Made by a program: the position numbers and the translations under genes
In this document: positions 16,753-24,863 of the stretch, in pieces
Numbering within the stretch: the stretch's first letter is position 1
Layout: every line of letters begins with the position of its first letter
The notes under the pieces: model-generated
Told to the model about the DNA's origin: nothing
Seen by the model: the letters and a program-made list of their open reading frames with translations, nothing else
Database searches by the model: none
Assembly: GCA_946531435.1 (NCBI GenBank)
Contig: CAMNAO010000014.1
Location: 1-35,438, forward strand
DNA from: an uncultured Clostridia bacterium
GTDB lineage: Bacteria; Bacillota; Clostridia; Oscillospirales; Oscillospiraceae
Reading direction: 5' to 3'
Length of the DNA: 35,438 bases

Positions 16753-19569
16753 TTACTCCTGAGCAGTGCTCCTGAGGCTGCCATCGCCCAGGTTCAGCAC
16801 CAGATACTCCGATCCCTTGCCATCTTTATCGATAATCAGGGTTCCGGAGGCGGTGGCCAGCATACGGCTGTCCTTCCCGACGCCGCTGACCTCATAGCTC
16901 TTGACCACGCTGCCGGTGGCGCTGTCCAGCTGGGTCACGCCGCCCTCCTGCAGCAGGAAGATTGCGCCATCCGCCCCGGTAAGCACCTGGCCCGTCAGAT
17001 CCTTCAGATCCAGCGCTGTTTCATAGAGATAGCTGCCATTGAGGGTATAGGCGGTCAGGACCGGCTCCGTCCCGGTCTTCAGCTGGAAGAGTCCGCTGTC
17101 TGTCGTGAAATAGATACAATCCTTATCATACTTCGCAAGCACATCCACCGCGTTGAACATATCCCGGTCCGAACGGGTCAGGCCGTCCGCCAGCTTGACC
17201 TTATAGAAGAGATAGCGGCCATCCATCAGCACGAGGGTATCCATATTGGGATAGGTGTCCGTCTTCTCCTCGCCGTCAGCTGCGCTGAAACGCTTTCCGT
17301 CGCCCACATAGAGCCAGCCGCCGGAGTAGGTCAGGGTCTCTCCGTCGCCCTCCCCAAGCTTCTGGGCGGCATTCTCTTCGCTCAAAGCCTGCAGCGGGGC
17401 GGTATACAGCGTCTTTGCGTCGTCCTCTCCGCCGCCGTAGTAATAGATGTTCTCACCGTAGAGGACGAAGGTTTTGACTCCCTCGGGCAGCTTCAGGAAA
17501 GTGGAGCCGGGCACCAGAGCCGCCAGGGCTTCGTCCGTGGTGTAGAAATTCCCATCCATGGTCTCTCCGACGCCGGTTCCCTCAGCATAGGCATTCTCCG
17601 GGGCCTCAAACTTCCCGAAAGCATCCTGGGAGAAGTAGGGAACGCCCACGATCCGGATGAAACGCACATTCTCCCCCTCAAGCTCAGACTTCGTAAGCGT
17701 TTCTCCTTCGTAAGTCACCTTGAAGGAACGGACCGTATTCGTTTCGTTATCCTGAAGGACGGTATAAAGCTCATAGGTCTCGGTCCTGATCTTGACCTTA
17801 TCCTTCTCCTCCTCCGTCACTGAGAGGGAGGCCAGGGCGTACTTGCCGTCATAGCTCGCGAGGCAGAGGGTTTCCTCCGTGGCCTTGGAGTTATTGTAGA
17901 CCGGCGTCACAACATTGCCGTCAAAGACATAGACCCGCACGCGGAAGAGCTTGCTGTCATCGGAGTTGTGATCCACGATGATCATATCCACAAGCCCGTC
18001 ATCGGAGACATCATAGAGGAAGACGTCCTGATCCATATCATTGAAGTGATCGGCAAAATAGGCCTCAAAGGCGGCCATGGCCTTCATCTCAACGGTGGTC
18101 ACATTATAGCTGAGGGTAATCGGCTCCCCGGTGACGCCGCCGTTGGAGACCGGAAGCACCGTAACAACCGTATCGCCCACGCCGATTTCCAGGGGCCTGG
18201 TATATTTTTCCGACTCCACAGTGGGTGCAGATCCATCCAGGGTGTAATAAAGATTGCAATAAGAGTTCAGGCTGAGGGCGAAGGTCTCCTCGTAATTGCC
18301 TGCAGGCTGGGAGGGCGTAACGGCGACGAGGCGCTTGAGGATCAGCTCGCTTTCCGTCTCCTGCCACCCCTCTTCCATAAGCTCCACAAGCTCACGGGAG
18401 CTGGTGGCACGATCGCCGAGCATGGCCTCCTCAGCATCGGCAAAGGACAGGTAGTTCTCCTCCGTCTTTTCACCCAGGGAAATGGCCGTGCGGAAGTCTG
18501 CGGCCGCCTCGCTGTACTTTTCCTGGGCAAGGTAGGCCTTGGCGCGGGCTGTGAAAGCCTCGCTCCGCTCCGGCTGCAGGGCGGCGGCAAGGGTATAGGA
18601 CTGGACCGCCCCCTCCAGATCGCCGCCTTCCTCGGCAGCGGCGGCCTCCTCCATATAATCCTCAAACTTATTGTTCAAAAGCGCATCATATTTGCGCTGC
18701 AGCTCTTCATCCTCGGTGATCTGGATTCCCTTTTCCAGGGTTTCCAGTGCAGTGTCCCGCTGAAGGGAAGCGATTTCCACGTCCGCCAGCTTGGCATAGA
18801 GCTCCGCCCGCTGGGGCACCAGCTTCAAGGCGCTGTCATAATAATTGCGGGCATTGTCATAGATCTGCTGCTGGTAGTAGGCGTCGCCAAGCTTTTCGCA
18901 GAGCTCGGCGTCCGTGGTATCGATGAAGTAAGCCTTGATATAATCGTCAAGAGCACGGGTGGTATCTCCCATGTTCATATAGGCATTGGCGCGGGCGATA
19001 TACGCCTCCTTGGAGCGGGAGTCCACCGCCACAGCCTTTCCAAAGGCCTCCACCGCGGCGCCGTAGTCCCCGTTCTCAACAGCCTCCCGGCCCTTCAGCA
19101 TGGCGTTATTGAAACGGGCCTCGGGAGTCAGCCAGGTAATATAGGCAAAGTATCCCCCGGCCGCAAGGGCGGCAAGCAGCAGAAGCACCAGGAAGAACCG
19201 GCCCGCCCGTCCCTTCTTGCCGGGATTCTCGGCCTTTACACGGCGCGCCTTTTCTTTGGCGGCCTTTTGCTGCTCCTTCTCCTTCTTCTTCCGGCGCTTC
19301 TCCCAGGCCTTCCGCTCTTTGGGGCTCAGCGCCTCCAGCTGCTCCTCGGTCAGATCATCGGGATCCGGCATGGGCTCAAACTTGGGCTCCATATCATAAT
19401 CCTCATCCGCATCCAGCTGCTGAGACATTTCATTGATCATCTGCGTATTGGCAACCACTTTCAGCACGGAAAAATCCGCGTCCTTCAGAGCTTCCTCACC
19501 CTTTTCGCCGCAGGACGGACAGTAGATGAGCCCCTCGGGGATCGGTTTGCCGCATCTTTTGCAGATCAT
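16753..19569 (-). CDS. Zinc-ribbon, membrane-anchored TPR protein with chitobiase-C-like and beta-propeller-like parts
   Basis: 938 residues, function unknown. In order: a zinc ribbon at 3-21 (CKRCG...CPSCG); a long charged, Lys/Glu-rich stretch; one membrane helix at about 123-146; then about six to eight TPR units (for example AVEAFGKAVAVDSRSKEAYIARA and ALDDYIKAYFIDTTDAELCEKL). Next is a short chitobiase/hexosaminidase C-terminal-type module (YYTLDGSAPTVESEKYTRPLEI), then a repeat-rich region like a DUF5050/propeller sensor domain. Orientation suggests a cytoplasmic zinc ribbon and an external sensor part. ATG 19569 has GGAGG at good spacing. It is single-gene, with its own promoter and terminator. 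Confidence 0.85.
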   Translation of the reverse strand: MICKRCGKPIPEGLIYCPSCGEKGEEALKDADFSVLKVVANTQMINEMSQQLDADEDYDMEPKFEPMPDPDDLTEEQLEALSPKERKAWEKRRKKKEKEQQKAAKEKARRVKAENPGKKGRAGRFFLVLLLLAALAAGGYFAYITWLTPEARFNNAMLKGREAVENGDYGAAVEAFGKAVAVDSRSKEAYIARANAYMNMGDTTRALDDYIKAYFIDTTDAELCEKLGDAYYQQQIYDNARNYYDSALKLVPQRAELYAKLADVEIASLQRDTALETLEKGIQITEDEELQRKYDALLNNKFEDYMEEAAAAEEGGDLEGAVQSYTLAAALQPERSEAFTARAKAYLAQEKYSEAAADFRTAISLGEKTEENYLSFADAEEAMLGDRATSSRELVELMEEGWQETESELILKRLVAVTPSQPAGNYEETFALSLNSYCNLYYTLDGSAPTVESEKYTRPLEIGVGDTVVTVLPVSNGGVTGEPITLSYNVTTVEMKAMAAFEAYFADHFNDMDQDVFLYDVSDDGLVDMIIVDHNSDDSKLFRVRVYVFDGNVVTPVYNNSKATEETLCLASYDGKYALASLSVTEEEKDKVKIRTETYELYTVLQDNETNTVRSFKVTYEGETLTKSELEGENVRFIRIVGVPYFSQDAFGKFEAPENAYAEGTGVGETMDGNFYTTDEALAALVPGSTFLKLPEGVKTFVLYGENIYYYGGGEDDAKTLYTAPLQALSEENAAQKLGEGDGETLTYSGGWLYVGDGKRFSAADGEEKTDTYPNMDTLVLMDGRYLFYKVKLADGLTRSDRDMFNAVDVLAKYDKDCIYFTTDSGLFQLKTGTEPVLTAYTLNGSYLYETALDLKDLTGQVLTGADGAIFLLQEGGVTQLDSATGSVVKSYEVSGVGKDSRMLATASGTLIIDKDGKGSEYLVLNLGDGSLRSTAQE

Positions 19570-19619
19570 ATTCGCACCTCCGTTTCCTTTTCCATGGGTA
19601 CGCTATGGTACAGTGTATT

Positions 19620-19648
19620 ATTATAACGCCGAAGTACCCGCTTGGCAA
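19620..19648 (-). promoter_or_regulatory. Promoter of the zinc-ribbon/TPR gene
   Basis: Minus strand TTGCCA (19648-19643), 17-base spacer and TATAAT (19625-19620), with a predicted leader of about 45 bases. Confidence 0.85.
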
Positions 19649-20016
19649 GAAGAAGTATGTAAATAATTCGTGTTATATAAGCTTTTTCTCAAGAAATGGA
19701 TAATTTTGGCAGGATTCAGCCGAAAGAATAAGGTGTTAGTAACAAGGCGAGGACATATGAAAAACAGGACGGAGAAGGCTACAACTAATTCAAGAAGCTC
19801 TCTTCTTATCAAAGGATTCTTCGGTACGGGATAAAAAGGGATGAGGAATACGGATTGCCACGTCGCCCGTTGGGCTCCTCGCAATGACATGCAAGCAAGA
19901 TGGCTTTAGCGTCTATCGAAGCGCAGATCATTGCGAAACCAGCGCCGCAGCGCAGTTTCGCAATCCTTCCCTCTCCTTAATAAGCAGGCCCTCACATCGC
20001 TACTAATGCCAAGTAA
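19649..20016. repeat. Gene-free region with a dispersed short repeat and a hairpin
   Basis: No supported gene. A repeat unit at 19851-19888 (starts CGGATTGCCACG, ends CTCGCAATGAC) recurs in variant form at 20135-20170. A second element, 19930-19964, is an imperfect palindrome with ATTGCGAAAC pairing with GTTTCGCAAT around a GC-rich centre. Similar REP-like sequences are common in Oscillospiraceae genomes, and translations of them (MSLRGAQRATWQS) are a known annotation artefact. Confidence 0.65.
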
Positions 20017-20198
20017 AAGGGCCTGTTGCAAAATGCAGAAAGTCTGTCATTCCGAGACCAGCGCCGCGGCGCTGGTCGTGGGCGGAGGAATCCGTCCTCT
20101 CGTCCCCTTCTTCAAGAGGGAATAGACGGGGATGCGGATTGCCACGGCCCCTCTGGGACCTCGCAACGACGGTGCAAGGCATTTTGCAACACGCCCTT
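20017..20198. mobile_element. MITE-like unit bounded by 20-base inverted repeats
   Basis: 182 bp with ends 20017-20036 and 20179-20198 that are inverted copies matching at 19 of 20 bases. It contains no gene. Inside are a perfect 22-base palindrome at 20056-20077 and a copy of the dispersed repeat at 20135-20170. No clear target-site duplication is visible, so mobility is inferred. It could instead be a large RNA hairpin. Confidence 0.5.
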
Positions 20199-20206
20199 CA
20201 GATTAT

Positions 20207-20246
20207 ATTATTAAAGAAACGGGAACGAACGGCGTTCAGCCGCCGT
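20207..20246 (-). terminator. Possible terminator overlapping the histidine kinase stop
   Basis: A six-pair stem, ACGGCG (20229-20234) against CGCCGT (20241-20246), has the stop codon in or beside its loop. On the minus strand a T-rich but broken tract follows (TTCGTTCCCGTTTCTTT). Moderate support only. Confidence 0.4.
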
Positions 20247-21675
20247 CATAAATGGGAAAGCGAACCTTAAATTCCATGCCGCCCTCTGCGCGTCGACAGG
20301 CTTCGATCTCTCCCCCGTACTCCTGGACCAGGTCCCGTACGATGGAGAGGCCCAGGCCGCTTCCCCCGGCCTCCCGGGAGCGGGCCTTGTCCACACGGTA
20401 AAACCGCTCAAAGATATGGGGCAGATCTGCATCGGGGATTCCTATGCCGGTATCCCGCACGGAAAGGAGGATCATCTTCCCCTCACGTTGGGAGAGAAGC
20501 TCCACGGAGCCGCCCTTCACATTATATTTTATTGCATTCTCCGCCAGGTTGAACACCACCTGGTAGATCTCATCGGCATTGGCCCAGATGCAGCCATCCC
20601 CCCGGTCCAGATAGGTCAGGGAGATCCCCTGTGCCTCAGCCAGAGGGCGCAGGATCCGCATGGCGGAATCCACCACCTGGCTCATGGAAACAGCGGAGCG
20701 CTCCCCCTCCACCTTGTTGTCCAGACGCGTGAGGCGCAGAAGCTTGTCGGTGGTACGGGCCAGCCGCTCCGACTCCGCGCCGATGTCGCTGACGAACTCC
20801 CGGGCGGTATCCCCGTCGATATCCGGATTCTGCAGAATGCTGTCGCTGAGAAGGCGGATGGCCGCGAGGGGCGTCTTCAGCTCGTGAGAGGCGTCAGAAA
20901 CGAAGCGGCGGCGCACCTCTTCCGTCTGCTGCAGCCGCTCCGCCAGGCTGTTGAATTCGTTGCCCAGCTGGCTGACCTCATCCCGCCCCCGGACCTTGAT
21001 CCGATAGCTGTATTCGCCGGAACGAACCTGATTGATGGCCTCCAGCACCTGCCGCATCCGACGGGTGATGGTCTCGGAAAGGAAGGCGCTGAGGAAGAGC
21101 GCGGCCAGGCTGACAGCCACGGAGATCCGCGCCAGGGTGCTTCTCAGGCTCATCAGGATGGCTCCCTGGTCCTCATCCGCCTCAAAGAGATAGACGGCCC
21201 CGGTGACCTCCTTATCCGGCATCACAGGCATGGAGACATTGGTATAAAACACGCCCGACTTCAGACGGGGCCATACGCAGTCGTTCCCCTGCAGCGCCCC
21301 CTGGATGCACCACTGAATGGTGCTGTACTGAGGCTGCAGACTTCCGTCCACCGCTTCATAAAGCCAGTTGCCGTAGGCGTCGGTGATGATGATCCTTCCC
21401 AGGGAGCTGAGGTCCAGGAGCGACATGGCCTGGGAAATGCTCTCCGCCGTAAAGCTCTCAAGCCCCGCCAGGGCAGTGCTGATAAGAGAGGCCTGGGAAC
21501 GAATGGCCTGCTCCTTGGAATTGAAGATCATCTGCCGACTGAGGATCAGCGGATAGGAGTTCATGACGCCGAGGAGCACCAGGATCACCGCCAGAAAAGC
21601 CGCCAGCATCTTGGTGCGCATGCTGCTGAGGATCGGTACCGATCCCTTTTCACGCTTTGAAGTAATAGCCCACAC
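20236..21675 (-). CDS. Sensor histidine kinase, HAMP type
   Basis: 479-residue membrane kinase. Two membrane helices (about 23-45 and 182-203) flank an extracytoplasmic sensor of about 135 residues. A HAMP linker follows (RSGEYSYRIKVRGRDEVSQLGNEFNSLAERL), then HisKA with phosphorylated H264 in ASHELKTPLA. The ATPase domain has N box LAENAIKYN, G1 DTGIGIPDADLPHIFERFYRVD (given here as motif) and G2 GGSGLGLSIV. The longest frame starts at GTG 21675, overlapping the regulator by 26 bases; ATG 21621 is possible. The signal is unknown. Neighbours are its regulator and a ComEA-like gene. Confidence 0.92.
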   Translation of the reverse strand: MWAITSKREKGSVPILSSMRTKMLAAFLAVILVLLGVMNSYPLILSRQMIFNSKEQAIRSQASLISTALAGLESFTAESISQAMSLLDLSSLGRIIITDAYGNWLYEAVDGSLQPQYSTIQWCIQGALQGNDCVWPRLKSGVFYTNVSMPVMPDKEVTGAVYLFEADEDQGAILMSLRSTLARISVAVSLAALFLSAFLSETITRRMRQVLEAINQVRSGEYSYRIKVRGRDEVSQLGNEFNSLAERLQQTEEVRRRFVSDASHELKTPLAAIRLLSDSILQNPDIDGDTAREFVSDIGAESERLARTTDKLLRLTRLDNKVEGERSAVSMSQVVDSAMRILRPLAEAQGISLTYLDRGDGCIWANADEIYQVVFNLAENAIKYNVKGGSVELLSQREGKMILLSVRDTGIGIPDADLPHIFERFYRVDKARSREAGGSGLGLSIVRDLVQEYGGEIEACRRAEGGMEFKVRFPIYDGG

Positions 21676-22333
21676 CCCATTTTGTCATGATATGCTCCGG
21701 CTCCGCCGGATTGCGCTCCAGCTTGTCCCGGATGCGGTGCACATGGACGTCCACCGTGCGGATATCCCCGTTGTACTCCTTGCCCCACACAAGATCCAGA
21801 AGGTTATCCCTGCTGTAGACCCGTCCGGGGTTCTTCATGAGGAGCTCCACCAGATCGAATTCCTTACTGGTCAGCTCGATAAATTCTCCGTCCCGCTCCG
21901 CGGTGCGACGGTCCGTATCGATGACAATGTTGCCTCCGGTAATCCGGGCGTTGGATTCCTGCACCTGATTGTTCATGACGGAGCGCCGGATGAGAGCCCG
22001 GATCCGCGCCTTCAGCTCCAGAATGTTGAAGGGCTTTGTAATATAGTCATCCGCCCCGCATTCCAGTCCGATGATTTTGTCCATATCCTCACTCTTGGCG
22101 GTGAGCATGATGATGGGAACGGTGGAAAACTCACGGATCTGCATGCAGGCGCCGAGGCCGTCCAGCTTGGGCATCATCACATCCAGAAGGATGAGGTCAT
22201 AGTTCTCCGTACGGGCAAGCTCCACCGCCGTCTCCCCGTCATAGGCCGTATCCACCTGAAAGCCCTCGTTCTCCAGGTTGAATTTGATTCCCTTGACGAG
22301 CAGCTTCTCGTCATCAACCACCAGTATTTTCAT
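21650..22333 (-). CDS. OmpR-family response regulator
   Basis: 227 residues. The receiver domain begins MKILVVDDEK with acidic pocket D7-D8, phosphoacceptor D51 in LLDVMMP, T78 region in MLTAKSED, and K100 in YITKPF. The winged-helix DNA-binding domain shows IELTSKEFDLVELLMKNPGRVYSRDNLLDLVWG and TVDVHVHRIRDKLE, of the OmpR/PhoB class. It partners with the overlapping downstream histidine kinase. It starts 20 bases inside the end of the ComEA-like gene, so the three are one transcription unit. Targets are unknown. Confidence 0.94.
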   Translation of the reverse strand: MKILVVDDEKLLVKGIKFNLENEGFQVDTAYDGETAVELARTENYDLILLDVMMPKLDGLGACMQIREFSTVPIIMLTAKSEDMDKIIGLECGADDYITKPFNILELKARIRALIRRSVMNNQVQESNARITGGNIVIDTDRRTAERDGEFIELTSKEFDLVELLMKNPGRVYSRDNLLDLVWGKEYNGDIRTVDVHVHRIRDKLERNPAEPEHIMTKWGVGYYFKA

Positions 22334-22802
22334 CTTGTGTTTCCTCCAAATAGATGTAATCCCGGATCCTGTCCAGCTTTTTGCGGCCGATACCGCTGAC
22401 CTCCGTCAGCTCCTCAATGCTTCGAAACCCGGTGTGCGCTTCCCGGTATTCCAGGATCCTCTGCGCCAAAATTTCACCGATGCCCGGCAGCATTTCCAGT
22501 TCCTCCAATGTCGCCCGGTTGAGATCCAGGGGACCTTCAAGCACGGGCTTTTCCTCCTCGGCAGCAAGAACCTCCGCCGCCCGGGAGACGGGAACTGCAT
22601 CCTCCCGGCGGTACCAGTGATGCAGCATCAGAAGCGCCGCGATGAGAAACAGAAGAGAGAGGATCGGCAAAAGAAAGCCCTTGCTCGTCTTTTTCGCCGC
22701 CAGCGCAGACGTTTCATCCTTTTCCTGCGAGAATATGGGGAAACTTTCCGCCGCCCCACCGGTTTCTTTCGATGTTTTTCGTGTTGATTTTTTCCTTCTC
22801 AT
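22314..22802 (-). CDS. ComEA-like helix-hairpin-helix membrane protein
   Basis: 162 residues. A basic N-terminus is followed by one membrane helix at about 44-64 (FLLPILSLLFLIAALLMLHHW), a linker, and a C-terminal pair of helix-hairpin-helix motifs: LDLNRATLEELEMLPGIGEILAQRI and FRSIEELTEVSGIGRKKLDRI. This DNA-binding module is the ComEA hallmark; ComEA binds incoming DNA at the cell surface. The SLBB domain often found in Firmicute ComEA proteins is not seen. No comEC follows; instead the gene overlaps a two-component system, so a role in uptake is uncertain. Confidence 0.82.
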   Translation of the reverse strand: MRRKKSTRKTSKETGGAAESFPIFSQEKDETSALAAKKTSKGFLLPILSLLFLIAALLMLHHWYRREDAVPVSRAAEVLAAEEEKPVLEGPLDLNRATLEELEMLPGIGEILAQRILEYREAHTGFRSIEELTEVSGIGRKKLDRIRDYIYLEETQDENTGG

Positions 22803-22920
22803 CTTATATCATAGAGTTAATCGCCCCGTAAAGAGGAGAAAAGCACATAACCCACACCCTTCGCCCGACAAGGTCATCAGGCTGTATAAGGAATTATATC
22901 ATATTATAAAGGCAATTACC

Positions 22921-24795
22921 ATGAAAAAATCGCTTTCTCTTTTTCTCTGTGTTCTGCTGCTCCTTTGCGTCCTTTCTCCGGGCCCCTCCGCCCGCGCGTT
23001 GGAGGAGGTGAGCATCTCCGCCCCCTCGGCCCTTCTGATGGAGGTGGATTCCGGCGCAGTCATTTATGACAAGAACGCCTATGAGGTGCGTTTCCCCGCC
23101 AGCATCACCAAGATTATGACCATCCTTCTGGCCTGCGAATACATCGAGGCCGGCATTGTGGAGGAGGATGAGATTGTCACCGTCACCGAGGACGCCTGGT
23201 ACGGCATGGACGAAGATTCCAGCAACCTCTTCATCACCGCCGGGGAGGAGATCCGCTTCATTGACCTCATGTACTGCGCTATGCTGGCCTCCGCCAATGA
23301 GGCATGCAATGCCATCGCCATCCACACCTGTCACGATATCGATACCTTTGTCAAAGAGATGAACCGACGGGCCGCAATTCTGGGCTGTAAGGACACCAGG
23401 TTTGTTACCACCAACGGTCTTCACGATGACGAGCACTATACCACAGCCTATGATATGGCCGTGATCACCAAGGAGGCCATCACTCACCCCCTTTTCAAAA
23501 AGATCTTCGGCACCCCCAGCTACACGGTGCCTGCCACCAATCTGAACAAAGAGCGGTATATGTACAACACCAACCGCCTTATGAACAGGGAGCACGAGAG
23601 CTATTACGAATACTGCACCGGCGGCAAGACGGGCTCCACCTCTCAGGCAGGCTACTGCCTGGTGTCCACAGCGGAAAAGGACGGCATCCGCTTCATCTGC
23701 GTGGTCCTGGGGGATATCCGTGTGGATTCGGAGGACGGCGAGACTTTCACAGTCATGAGCTACCCCGATTCCGCCGCCCTCTTTCAGTGGGGCTTCGACA
23801 ACTACAGCTATCAGCCGGTCCTGAGCGTGAGGGACGTGGTGGCCAGCATCCCCGTGTACATGGGAGACGGGGCGGACGCGGTGGACATGGTCCCCACGGA
23901 GGACGTGATTCTCTTCGTCCCCAACGACGGACCCGGCGCGGATCTTAATGTCAGCTATACATTATATGACAACGCCGCCAGCGGACGCCTGAGAGCCCCC
24001 GTCTCCAAAGGGGAGGCGCTGGGAGAAGTCACTGTATATTATAAGGATCAAATCGTAGCTACCATCAAAGGCGTCGCGGAGAGCTCCGTGGGTCTCAAGC
24101 ACAGCGAATACCTGCGGACCGAGCTCAGCACCACTCTCTCTCTCGGATGGGTGAAAAAGGCCATCGCCTTCTTTATCGGCGTCTTCGTGCTGTACGGCAT
24201 CTATATCGTTCTCTATCTGGTCCTTCGCAGTCTGCGGCGCCGGCGTCAGTTCGTGAGGGCGCAGGATGCCGCCGTTCACGTTCGCAGCGTCAACTATCCC
24301 TCTGAGAGCCATCCGGCGCCGAAGCCGAAGGCGCCCTCCGATCTTCCCCTGCAGTATACCGGCTCCCGCACCGCCTCCTTCCATCCCGAAGCCCTTCAGG
24401 AGCTGCAAAGCGACGCTTTGGAGGAGCCCCGTTTGGTAACAGAGCTGAAAACGGAGGAAAACGCCGAGGCACAGGACGAAGAAACAGCCGAAGAGATCGG
24501 GATTGTTCCTGCCGAGCAGTCCCCCTCCGCCTCCGAATCCACGCCGGAAGCAGAAGAAGCCTCCTCTCCCGAAGCATCCGGGGAGCTGCCGGAGGGTGAT
24601 ATTCCGGATGACGAGGCGACAGAGGCGACGGAAACGGGCGACGACGAGGGCAGTGAAGCCGATGACGCCCAAGCAGAGTCCGAGGAGTCCGAGGAGCCCG
24701 CCGTAGTCCCGGAAGAGCCCTTGCTCGAGGATTCTTCTGAAGCCGAGGACCCTGCGGAGATCCCGCCTGCATCCCGGGATAAGGAGCGCGAATAA
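22921..24795 (+). CDS. D-alanyl-D-alanine carboxypeptidase (DacF/PBP5-like) with long acidic tail
   Basis: Secreted, membrane-anchored penicillin-binding protein that trims the terminal D-Ala of peptidoglycan stem peptides. From ATG 22921 (AAAGG eight bases before) it has 624 residues: signal peptide 1-26, SXXK as S61-ITK64, SXN as S124-AN126, and KTG at 236-238 in GGKTGSTSQAG. A C-terminal PBP5-like domain ends near 400, with a membrane helix at about 413-436. The unusual part is the last ~188 residues: a cytoplasmic, Glu/Ser/Pro/Ala-rich, low-complexity acidic tail. Family members usually end at the membrane anchor. Divergent from comEA. Confidence 0.92.
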   Translation: MKKSLSLFLCVLLLLCVLSPGPSARALEEVSISAPSALLMEVDSGAVIYDKNAYEVRFPASITKIMTILLACEYIEAGIVEEDEIVTVTEDAWYGMDEDSSNLFITAGEEIRFIDLMYCAMLASANEACNAIAIHTCHDIDTFVKEMNRRAAILGCKDTRFVTTNGLHDDEHYTTAYDMAVITKEAITHPLFKKIFGTPSYTVPATNLNKERYMYNTNRLMNREHESYYEYCTGGKTGSTSQAGYCLVSTAEKDGIRFICVVLGDIRVDSEDGETFTVMSYPDSAALFQWGFDNYSYQPVLSVRDVVASIPVYMGDGADAVDMVPTEDVILFVPNDGPGADLNVSYTLYDNAASGRLRAPVSKGEALGEVTVYYKDQIVATIKGVAESSVGLKHSEYLRTELSTTLSLGWVKKAIAFFIGVFVLYGIYIVLYLVLRSLRRRRQFVRAQDAAVHVRSVNYPSESHPAPKPKAPSDLPLQYTGSRTASFHPEALQELQSDALEEPRLVTELKTEENAEAQDEETAEEIGIVPAEQSPSASESTPEAEEASSPEASGELPEGDIPDDEATEATETGDDEGSEADDAQAESEESEEPAVVPEEPLLEDSSEAEDPAEIPPASRDKERE

Positions 24796-24819
24796 TACAG
24801 ATTCCAAACAGCAAAGATA

Positions 24820-24863
24820 CGACCACCCTCAGAGGAGCAGTCCTCCGAAGGTGGTCGTTTTTT
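24820..24863 (+). terminator. Rho-independent terminator after the carboxypeptidase gene
   Basis: CGACCACC (24820-24827) pairs with GGTGGTCG (24850-24857), with an inner GAGGA/TCCTC stem, then six T's at 24858-24863. It overlaps the stop codon of the convergent kinase gene and may work partly in both directions. Confidence 0.88.

Noticed and set aside
19621..19890. 89-codon frame (MSLRGAQRATWQ...)
   Set aside because: It is a translation of a short dispersed repeat, a known artefact, and covers the promoter of the TPR gene.
22642..22920. Longer N-terminus for the carboxypeptidase
   Set aside because: The extra part runs over the divergent comEA-like gene, whereas ATG 22921 gives a clean signal peptide.
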